From the NCBI RefSeq assembly GCF_014189455.1, contig NZ_CP050299.1, positions 310,001 through 374,000 of the forward strand: a stretch of DNA of 64,000 nucleotides. The letters run 5' to 3'. The notes under the pieces are model-generated. The model saw nothing but the letters and a program-made list of their open reading frames with translations, had not been told where the DNA came from and did no database searches. The position numbers were made by a program, and so were the translations under genes. The first letter of the stretch is position 1. The number at the start of each line of letters is the position of its first letter. This document shows, piece after piece, positions 57,042-64,000 of this stretch. The stretch is from Mesorhizobium huakuii (lineage in GTDB: Bacteria > Pseudomonadota > Alphaproteobacteria > Rhizobiales > Rhizobiaceae).

Positions 57042-60000
57042 ATGACGCGTCATGACGTTGCGCTCGACGACAAATTCGACCTTTCCAAGGAGCGCATCTT
57101 CCTGTCGGGCGCGCAGGCGGTCGTGCGTATGCTCCTCATGCAGCGCGAGCGCGATCGCCGCGCGGGGCTTAACACCGCCGGCTTCGTTTCGGGCTATCGC
57201 GGCTCGCCGCTCGGCGGTCTCGACCTCCAGCTCTGGAAGGCCAAACGGCAGCTTGCCGACGCCAGCATCGTTTTCCAGCCCGGGCTGAACGAGGAACTGG
57301 CCGCTACGGCCTGCTGGGGTACGCAGCAGACGGAACTGCTCGGCGAAGGCAAATATGACGGCGTTTTTTCGATCTGGTACGGCAAGGGTCCGGGCGTCGA
57401 CCGCTCCGGCGACGTTTTTCGCCACGCCAATCTCGCCGGATCGTCCAGGTATGGCGGTGTGCTCGCCCTGATGGGCGACGACCACATGGCGGAATCATCC
57501 AGCAACGCGCACGCCACCGAGTTCGTGTTCGTCGATACCATGATCCCAATCCTCAATCCGGCGGGCGTGCAGGAACTGATCGAATACGGCCTTTACGGCT
57601 ACGCCATGTCGCGCTTCGCCGGTACCTGGGCGGCGATCAAATGCGTCAAGGACAATATCGAATCGACGGCTTCGGTGGATGCGTCGCTCGACCGGCTGAA
57701 CATCATCATCCCCGAGTTCGACATGCCGCCCAGCGGTTTGAATATCCGCCACGAGCTCGACCAGCTCGGCCAGGAAGCGCGTCTGCACGAACACAAGCGT
57801 GCCGCAGCGGCGGCCTTCATCAAGGCCAATGATCTCAATCGAATCGTCTATTCGGGCGGCCGAAATCCGAAGATCGGCATCATCACCATCGGCAAGAGCT
57901 ATCTTGACGTACGCCAGGCGCTGGAGGATATCGGCGTCGACGAAGCCCGCGCCAACCAGCTCGGCGTGCGGCTGTTCAAGATAGGCTGCCCGTGGCCGCT
58001 CGACTTCGAGCACATTGCGGATTTCGTGCGTGGCCTGGAGAAGGTGATCGTCGTCGAGGAGAAGCGCTCGCTGATCGAAGTCCAGCTGCGCGAGAGCCTC
58101 TACAACACGGCCATGCAGCCCATGGTGATTGGCAAGAAGGACGAGCGCGGCGGCTGGCTTTTCCCGGCCAAGGGTTCCCTCGACCCTAATGATATCGCGA
58201 TCGCGCTCGGCGAGCGCATCGTCGAGACGATCGGACCGTCGGAGGAGATTTCTGCACGGGTCGCTCGGCTAAAGCAGTTCCAGGCGATGCTTGCCGACAA
58301 GAAGGACATTGGCGCGCGCACGCCATTCTTCTGCTCCGGCTGCCCGCACAATTCCTCGACCAAAGTGCCGGAAGGCTCGATTGCCACCGCCGGCATCGGC
58401 TGCCATTTCATGGCGCTGTGGATGGACCGCTCCACGGTCGGCTTCACCGCGATGGGCGGGGAGGGCGCGCAATGGGTCGGCCAGGCGCCGTTCTCGACGC
58501 GCGAGCACATCTTCCAGAACCTCGGCGACGGCACCTATAACCATTCCGGCTCGCTGGCGCTGCGCTTCGCGCTCGCCTCGGGCGCGAACATCACCTATAA
58601 GATCCTCTACAACGACGCCGTCGCTATGACTGGTGGCCAGCCGCTCGAAGGCAATCTGACCGTCGACATGATCGCGAGCCAGGTGCACGCCGAGGGCGTC
58701 GAGCGCATCGCTATCGTCACCGACGAACCCCGCAAGTATGCCGCCGCCGGGATAGGGTTTCCGGCCGGTTCCACCATCCACCATCGCGATGATCTCGACC
58801 TGGTGCAGCGGCAGTTGCGCGAGGTGAAGGGCGTGTCCGTGCTGCTTTATGACCAGACCTGCGCGGCCGAAAAGCGCCGCCGCCGCAAGCGCGGAACCTT
58901 TCCGGACCCCGACAAGCGCGTCATCATCAATGAGCTCGTCTGCGAAGGTTGCGGCGATTGCGGCGTCCAATCCAACTGCGCCTCGATCCAACCCGTCGAA
59001 ACTGAGTTCGGCCGCAAGCGCCGCATTGACCAGTCGAGCTGCAATAAGGATTTCTCCTGCGTCAACGGCTTTTGCCCATCCTTCGTCACCGTGCATGGCG
59101 CGAAGATTCGCAAGGACGAAGGCATTGCAGGAAAATCCGATCCGCTCGAAGGCGTGCTGGAGCCACAGCTTTTTGCGCTCAATGGCGACGGCTGGTCGTC
59201 GATCATCGATGGTGTCGGCGGCACCGGCGTCGTCACAGTCGGCGCCATCCTCGGCATGGCGGCGCATCTGGAGGGCAAGGGCTGCGGCATGATCGACATG
59301 GCGGGCCTGGCGCAGAAGGGCGGGGCGGTCTTTTCACATGTCCGCATCGCAAAAACCCCTGAGGATATCCACGCCATCCGCGTCTCGGCGGGCAAGGCGG
59401 ACCTCGTTCTCGGCTGCGACCTGGTCGTGTCGGGCAACAAGAAGGTGCTGGCGGCGGTGCGCGAGGGCCATACGATCTTCGTCGCCAACACCGCCGAGAT
59501 CATGCCGGGCGACTTCGCGCGCTCGGCCGATTTTTCGCTGCCCGTGGAGCAGTTGAAGGAGGCCATTCGCGAGGCTGCCGGCGAAAAGGCGCATTTCTTC
59601 GACGCCACGCGCACTGCGTCGGCGCTGTTCGGCAATTCGCTCGGGGCCAACATGTTCATGCTGGGCTTTGCCTACCAGCATGGCGGGCTGCCGCTGCCGG
59701 CGGAGGCGATCGAACGCGCCATCGAACTCAATGGCGAGTCGGTCGCCATGAATATCGCAGCTTTCCGCTGGGGACGGCGCGCGGCGCATCAGCCGGATTT
59801 CGTCAAAGGAATGCTCGGCCGGCCTGGCCAGGCGGCGGAGCCCGGTATCGCACAGACGCTTGACGAGATCGTCGCGCGTCGAGTGGAGTTCCTGACCGCC
59901 TATCAGAACGCCGCCTATGCGAAGCGTTACGCCGATCGTGTCGCGGCCGTCCGCAAGGCCGAGCAGGCAGTCTTGCCGGGCTCCGCCCCGGTCGCCGAGG

Positions 60001-60566
60001 CCGTGGCGAAAAACCTCTTCAAACTGATGGCTATCAAGGACGAGTATGAAGTCGCCCGCCTCTACACGGACGGATCATTCCAGCGCCAACTGGCGGCGCA
60101 ATTCCAGGAATACGACCGGCTGGAATTCCACCTCGCGCCCCCGATCATGGGCCGGCGCGGCGCGGACGGAAAGCCAAAGAAATCAAGTTTCGGGCCGGGG
60201 ATGATGAAGGCATTCAGCCTGCTTGCGTCGCTGAAGGGCCTGCGCGGATCAGCGCTCGATCTGTTCGGCTATTCCGCCGAGCGGCGGACGGAGCGCGGCC
60301 TGCTTGCAAGCTACGAGGCCGATGTCGACCGCATCGCCCGCATCCTGACGCCAGCGAAGTTAGAGGCGGCTGCTGCCTTGGCGTCAGTCCCGGCTCTCAT
60401 TCGCGGCTACGGCCACGTCAAGCAGGCCAGCGTGGAAAAGGCTGCGGGAGAGCGGGCCCGGCTTCTGGCGCGCCTTGAAAGCGCAGAGGCGAAACCGGAG
60501 CCGGAACGGCGGAACAAGCCGCTTTCTGTGGTAAGTATATCCCTGTACAATCCGACCTTAACGTAA
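57042..60566 (+). CDS. Indolepyruvate ferredoxin oxidoreductase (fused subunits)
   Basis: About 1174 residues from ATG 57042 with RBS AAGGAA. N-terminal pyrimidine-binding domain (GFVSGYRGSPLGGLD), thiamine-diphosphate domain (PFFCSGCPHNSSTKVPEGS, GIGCHFMALWMDRSTVGFTAMGGEGAQWVG, GDGTYNHSGSLALRFALASGANITYKILYNDAVAMTGGQP), an iron-sulfur region (VCEGCGDCGVQSNC, CNKDFSCVNGFCPSF) and a C-terminal gamma domain (GVGGTGVVTVGAILGMAAHLEGKG). It oxidatively decarboxylates arylpyruvates to acyl-CoA with reduction of ferredoxin. Its codon use and lack of damage differ from the IS-rich surroundings. No sigma-54 promoter was found upstream. Confidence 0.92.
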   Translation: MTRHDVALDDKFDLSKERIFLSGAQAVVRMLLMQRERDRRAGLNTAGFVSGYRGSPLGGLDLQLWKAKRQLADASIVFQPGLNEELAATACWGTQQTELLGEGKYDGVFSIWYGKGPGVDRSGDVFRHANLAGSSRYGGVLALMGDDHMAESSSNAHATEFVFVDTMIPILNPAGVQELIEYGLYGYAMSRFAGTWAAIKCVKDNIESTASVDASLDRLNIIIPEFDMPPSGLNIRHELDQLGQEARLHEHKRAAAAAFIKANDLNRIVYSGGRNPKIGIITIGKSYLDVRQALEDIGVDEARANQLGVRLFKIGCPWPLDFEHIADFVRGLEKVIVVEEKRSLIEVQLRESLYNTAMQPMVIGKKDERGGWLFPAKGSLDPNDIAIALGERIVETIGPSEEISARVARLKQFQAMLADKKDIGARTPFFCSGCPHNSSTKVPEGSIATAGIGCHFMALWMDRSTVGFTAMGGEGAQWVGQAPFSTREHIFQNLGDGTYNHSGSLALRFALASGANITYKILYNDAVAMTGGQPLEGNLTVDMIASQVHAEGVERIAIVTDEPRKYAAAGIGFPAGSTIHHRDDLDLVQRQLREVKGVSVLLYDQTCAAEKRRRRKRGTFPDPDKRVIINELVCEGCGDCGVQSNCASIQPVETEFGRKRRIDQSSCNKDFSCVNGFCPSFVTVHGAKIRKDEGIAGKSDPLEGVLEPQLFALNGDGWSSIIDGVGGTGVVTVGAILGMAAHLEGKGCGMIDMAGLAQKGGAVFSHVRIAKTPEDIHAIRVSAGKADLVLGCDLVVSGNKKVLAAVREGHTIFVANTAEIMPGDFARSADFSLPVEQLKEAIREAAGEKAHFFDATRTASALFGNSLGANMFMLGFAYQHGGLPLPAEAIERAIELNGESVAMNIAAFRWGRRAAHQPDFVKGMLGRPGQAAEPGIAQTLDEIVARRVEFLTAYQNAAYAKRYADRVAAVRKAEQAVLPGSAPVAEAVAKNLFKLMAIKDEYEVARLYTDGSFQRQLAAQFQEYDRLEFHLAPPIMGRRGADGKPKKSSFGPGMMKAFSLLASLKGLRGSALDLFGYSAERRTERGLLASYEADVDRIARILTPAKLEAAAALASVPALIRGYGHVKQASVEKAAGERARLLARLESAEAKPEPERRNKPLSVVSISLYNPTLT

Positions 60567-60589
60567 AGATTGCCCTGGTACGCGCATGA

Positions 60590-61000
60590 TCCTCTTTTAG
60601 GCGATTGTGGCAAAGCTTGGCTCCCGGCGAGCTCGAACAATTTGCGGCGCGCATGCGCCCTGCTTCGAGTACCGGCGGCGCGTGGCGTTCGCCATAGCCG
60701 CCATAGGCGTCGGCCTGCAGGATCGCGGACCAGGTGCCAAGATGGGCCCGTGGATGTTCGGCACGCCGGTAGCGCGAATAATGAAACAGCCCGGCGGGCG
60801 GATCGACACCGCCGAACGCGGACATAGACCCGCAGCCTGCCAGTATCGGTCTTGCCCTTGGCGAGGACCGGCACGTTTGTATCGCCGCCGTGCCATCGGT
60901 CGGCGAGGAGGACATGAGGCTCGATCGACGATGGATGGGCACGAACGCGAATGTGGCCGCGCCAACCTGGTCGGCGAGCGTCGGCAGGCTCAGCGGCACT
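60590..61000 (-). pseudogene. IS66 TnpC fragment
   Basis: Over two frames the minus strand reads GKTDTGRLRVYVR, CFIIRATGVPNIHGPILAP, AILQADAYGGYGERHA and FELAG, the DDE-core region of an IS66 TnpC. It is internal only, with frameshifts. Confidence 0.75.
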
Positions 61001-61059
61001 CCTTCACGCGCAAAACACCCGGTCCTGGCGGTCTAATGGCTAAGGCCTCTCAAGTCGCC

Positions 61060-61455
61060 GCGATCGAGGTCGATCCGGTGATACGCCCTCCTGCATCCGT
61101 CTGCCCGGTGGCACTACGCGTGCAGGGATATCGGACGAGCTACCAACTCGACCATACGAGGCGGTCGCCTACTACGCCAGCTTCGGCTACAAGGCGAAAG
61201 CCTTCGCGAGGATTGCCGCATCCTTGGGCTCAAGCCCATCCGCATCAAACCTACACGCCAAGACCAACGCAAGGCCGGGCGCTTCATCAAGCGTGGCCTT
61301 GGGGAATAGGCCTATGCCGTCCCATGCCCGACTTCCCGTGATCGCGCCGTCGAGCTGCCTGCCTGGCTTAATGGCTAGAATAGTGGAACAGACCGCAGCC
61401 TAATCCCACAACGCCAATCAGCAGACTCGGCCTCACCGAGGACAGCCTGTTGAGG
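61060..61455 (+). pseudogene. IS481-like transposase C-terminal fragment
   Basis: Across frames: CRILGLKPIRIKPTRQDQRKAGRFIKRGLGE*AYAV, DRAVELPAWLNG, NRPQPNPTTPISRLGLTEDSL-like ending. This is the C-terminal catalytic and tail part of an IS481-type transposase. It stops eight bases before the end of rhcU, so the insertion removed or replaced what followed rhcU. Confidence 0.65.
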
Positions 61456-61463
61456 CGCCACAT

Positions 61464-62501
61464 CTAGGCTAAGCCTGCGGCGAAGAGTGCTCTCGCGACG
61501 GGCTCGAAATGTTGCCTGGGAACGGCGTTGCCCAGTTTCGTTGCGCTGATGAGCTGATGCGCTAGGACATGATCATCGACAATAGTGAGATGTAGCGCCT
61601 GCGCCTCATAGAACATGTGCGAAGCGGCCTCGCCCTCGGCGCGGCAAACTAGGACCGGCACCCCGGTCTCACCACGAATGTAGCGAAGACCGACCAGTAT
61701 CGCCTTTCCTCTGAAGATCAACGTGGCGCGATTCAACCCAAGCGGAGGCTCGCCAGCCGTCTCGTCGCGGATGCGACGCCGTTCACTCTTCAACTCTGGC
61801 GTCCCCTGCTGTTCCTTCAACTCGCGCGTCACTTCGGTCTTGGTCATGCGCATTTCGCGTAGAAACAACGAACGCTGCAACAGGAGATCGATCAGCCCGC
61901 CCACCAGAAGTGCGCCGGCGCCAATCCCCATCAGCAGTTTCGCCTCCGTAAAGACCAAGCCGAGACAGCCCATGCCGCAGACTGGCAGATAGATCACCGT
62001 CTTCCACATGCCGAAAAGCAAGATAAGAAAGGTGGTGCTGAGGACCACTACCTTAAACAGTGTCTTCCCAAGCTCGACTGCTGAACGCGCAGACACCATG
62101 CGTTTCAGCCCTTGAAAAGGGTCAATCTTCTCAAACTTGGGCTTCATAGGCTCGAGAGAGAAGACAAATCCACCATTGGCTATCAATCCCGCCAAAATTA
62201 CCGCGGCGACGAGAGCTCCAAGCAGCGGGCCAACGGCCCCCAGGGTGAGTTCGATCAGCAGGACCAATGCCTGCCGGACCGCGATATCGAAAGGAAGGTT
62301 CTGCAGCTTGTCGACCAATAATAGCGCTTCCTGGCATTTGTCTTCGATCACGCTCCCTCTCAGCCAAAGGTAGCCGAACCCAGCGCAAGTGCCGGCCGCG
62401 CGGACGAAATCGGCGCTGCGCGGTATCTGCCCGTTTTTGCGCGCTTCCCTTAGCTTCGTCGGGGTGGCGGCGTGATTCTTTTCTTCACTCGTGTCGCTCA
62501 T
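61464..62501 (-). CDS. rhcU: T3SS export switch RhcU (SctU) without NPTH motif, system B
   Basis: 345 residues from ATG 62501, overlapping the rhcT stop as ATGA. Start [34 protein letters not shown], four membrane segments, and the linker [29 protein letters not shown] are typical. The C-terminal domain aligns ([70 protein letters not shown]), but where other members have NPTH this one has RGKA. The family normally self-cleaves between Asn and Pro. Full length otherwise. Whether this is a lineage trait or a defect cannot be told from one sequence. Confidence 0.88.
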   Translation of the reverse strand: MSDTSEEKNHAATPTKLREARKNGQIPRSADFVRAAGTCAGFGYLWLRGSVIEDKCQEALLLVDKLQNLPFDIAVRQALVLLIELTLGAVGPLLGALVAAVILAGLIANGGFVFSLEPMKPKFEKIDPFQGLKRMVSARSAVELGKTLFKVVVLSTTFLILLFGMWKTVIYLPVCGMGCLGLVFTEAKLLMGIGAGALLVGGLIDLLLQRSLFLREMRMTKTEVTRELKEQQGTPELKSERRRIRDETAGEPPLGLNRATLIFRGKAILVGLRYIRGETGVPVLVCRAEGEAASHMFYEAQALHLTIVDDHVLAHQLISATKLGNAVPRQHFEPVARALFAAGLA

Positions 62502-63316
62502 TTCAGCAACTTGCCGAACCACTCAAGCGCGCCATTCGCTTGTGCAATCTCCAGTTTCATGCCCTCGACCAGATAGGCGGTGTAGGTGACCATGATAATC
62601 GGAAAGCCGATATTCTTGAGCGTCGGGGACAGTTGGCTCGACTTGAATTGCGGCGCAAAGCGACGGAGTATCATCATTGATACATCCACCAGCAGCAGGA
62701 AGATCACTACAGGGCCGGAGACCAATAATGTCGTGCGCATAATGTGGTCGAGGAGCCCTAATAGCTCCATTGCTCCTTGCGGGCTCAATGTGGGGTGAAA
62801 CCGAAAAACGGGCCAGATCAGGTAGCTGCCATAAAGAGCACTGATGACAGCCTCCATACCTCCTGATGCGACGAAGATCGTAATTGCAGTGATCCCGAGA
62901 AAAACGCCCATAGCGGAAGCCTGGCTGTTCGTCGCGGGGTCGGTCGGAGCGGACGGGCTGGTGATGCCACGTTGGTTATCGATAAACTCACCAGCCGCCT
63001 GAAGGCCCCATAGGGGGATGCCGAGCAAGGTGCCAAGTAGCACGCCGACAAAAACCTCCTTCAAACCGAGCAGAGTTACATGGATTAGAACCGTTTCAGG
63101 ATCCAGCGCGTGCAGCCCGTCGCTCACCTGTGCCAAGCACGGCAGTCCGAAGGCAACAGCCAGGCAGCTGCGGATCAGCCCACCGACCTGAGATCGTGTA
63201 AATACAGGAAGTACCAGCATAATGCCTATCGCGCGGGCTGCGCCAAGACTGGCCACAACGACGAGCTCGAGAGCCGCATGGATCAGGATTTGAATCTCGC
63301 CCGATGACGCATACAT
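62498..63316 (-). CDS. rhcT: T3SS export-gate protein RhcT (SctT), system B
   Basis: 272 residues. Six membrane segments with the conserved block [44 protein letters not shown]. Overlaps rhcU by four bases. Intact. Confidence 0.93.
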   Translation of the reverse strand: MYASSGEIQILIHAALELVVVASLGAARAIGIMLVLPVFTRSQVGGLIRSCLAVAFGLPCLAQVSDGLHALDPETVLIHVTLLGLKEVFVGVLLGTLLGIPLWGLQAAGEFIDNQRGITSPSAPTDPATNSQASAMGVFLGITAITIFVASGGMEAVISALYGSYLIWPVFRFHPTLSPQGAMELLGLLDHIMRTTLLVSGPVVIFLLLVDVSMMILRRFAPQFKSSQLSPTLKNIGFPIIMVTYTAYLVEGMKLEIAQANGALEWFGKLLK

Positions 63317-63324
63317 GGCGGAGG

Positions 63325-63600
63325 CTAGTAGCTTGGTGTCATTGCGGGAAACTCAGTAAAGATCTGGTCGGCAAGCTCTATGAGTGGGGCGCTCAGCACA
63401 GGGGCAAACAGGCCAATTACCGCGACAACGACCAGAAGCTTCACCGTCAGCGGCAAGCTTTCATCCTGAATCTGCGTTGCCGCCTGGATGATGCCAATGC
63501 CCAGGCCAACAACCACCGATGCAATGAGCGGCGGCAGAATCCAGATCATGAAAACCATCAAAGATTGGCTCATAAGTGTGACAATAGTCGATTCAGTAAT
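63325..63600 (-). CDS. rhcS: T3SS export-gate protein RhcS (SctS), probable ATT start, system B
   Basis: Two membrane hairpins ([68 protein letters not shown]). The first ATG (63573) has no RBS and would drop residues ITESTIVTL, which correspond to the MTES start I recall in RhcS relatives. An ATT at 63598-63600 stands six bases after a perfect GGGAGG and two bases after the rhcR stop. I therefore place the start there. If ATT is not used, the protein is 82 residues from 63573. Confidence 0.85.
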   Translation of the reverse strand: MTESTIVTLMSQSLMVFMIWILPPLIASVVVGLGIGIIQAATQIQDESLPLTVKLLVVVAVIGLFAPVLSAPLIELADQIFTEFPAMTPSY

Positions 63601-63602
63601 AG

Positions 63603-64000
63603 TTAACCTCCCGGTATCGTGTAACTCAACACAAGTCCGTGCATCAATCTCGACCAACCATCAATAGCGACGAACAAAAATAGTTTGAAAGGTACAGATA
63701 TAACCGTCGGGGATACCATTGACATGCCCATCGCCATCAAGATTGTCGTTACGATAAGATCGATGACGATAAAGGGCAGATAAAGGAGAAAGCCGATTTC
63801 GAATGCACGCTTGAGTTCTGAAATTAGAAAAGATGGTACGAGAATGGCAAAATCATCAGGTGTGGCTTTGGCGCGCATTTCCTCTGGCCAGACTTTTTCA
63901 GTCGAGGAAAGGAAAAATCGCCGCTGCTCTTCGTTCGTGAACTTCTTGAGATGATCGCGCAAGGGTTCACTTCCTTCGTGGGCGGCGTTTATCCAGTCAT
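63603..64000 (-). CDS. rhcR: T3SS export-gate protein RhcR (SctR), partial, system B
   Basis: The C-terminal 131 or so residues are inside the window; the frame is still open at 64000 (INAAHEGSEPLRDHLKKF at its edge). It ends with the invariant SctR block AFEIGFLLYLPFIVIDLIVTTILMAMGMSMVSPTVISVPFKLFLFVAIDGWSRLMHGLVLSY. The rest, and probably rhcQ and rhcN, should follow outside the window. Confidence 0.93.
   Translation of the reverse strand, partial: DWINAAHEGSEPLRDHLKKFTNEEQRRFFLSSTEKVWPEEMRAKATPDDFAILVPSFLISELKRAFEIGFLLYLPFIVIDLIVTTILMAMGMSMVSPTVISVPFKLFLFVAIDGWSRLMHGLVLSYTIPGG

Noticed and set aside
58269..59267. 332-codon minus-strand frame opposite the oxidoreductase gene
   Set aside because: Typical GC-rich antisense shadow; the plus-strand protein has clear TPP and iron-sulfur motifs.

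Overview
The window looks like an accessory (symbiosis-island-like) region of a Mesorhizobium-type member of the Rhizobiales. The basis is rhizobial Rhc/Nop type III secretion genes, at least one convincing tts box (the TtsI operator of rhizobial T3SS), TamA and an indolepyruvate ferredoxin oxidoreductase of alphaproteobacterial style, and a very high load of insertion sequences. No rRNA, tRNA, CRISPR array or replication origin was recognised.

Layout. 1-1918: upstream DNA with a candidate sigma-54 promoter and a putative F-box plus 35-residue-repeat effector gene. 1919-4190: intact tamA followed by a decayed tamB. 4622-9637 (minus): sctO-N-L-K-J-I-G. 10137-16384 (plus): a chaperone, a SycD-like chaperone, two hydrophobic translocators, a filament/tip-like protein and a one-piece secretin. 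16833-21960: an IS1380-family copy, then an IS66 element nested in an IS6-family copy. 22513-26411: sctQ-R-S-T-U, with sctU broken. 26868-33062: sctW, SycN-like, sctX, sctY, sctV, sctD, YscE-like and sctF. 33648-47600: an IS graveyard (IS1111, IS5, IS66 inside IS110, IS1634, ISBst12-like, IS110, IS256, IS6). 47703-52350 (minus): a second, Rhc-type system with nopC-nopA-sctD-sctV and a TadD-like lipoprotein gene under a tts box. 53174-56773: effector remnants and a large putative effector. 57042-60566: indolepyruvate ferredoxin oxidoreductase. 61464-64000 (minus): sctU-T-S-R of the Rhc system, running off the window.

How it fits together. The window holds two different type III secretion systems. 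System A is Ysc-like: it has SctX/SctY next to SctW and SctV, YscE- and YscG-like needle chaperones, and its own pore-forming translocators. These parts are not typical of the symbiotic Rhc systems. It appears to be decaying, because sctU carries several lesions and sctJ has a frameshift. System B is the classical rhizobial Rhc/Nop type. Its rhcU-nopC junction, which I recall as contiguous in other rhizobia, is here split by about 9 kb of inserted DNA. Two genes and one fragment encode a similar N-terminus (MTGI plus a basic stretch), probably a shared secretion signal.

Main limits: family assignments are by eye from protein sequence and synteny. Isolated frameshifts could be sequencing errors.
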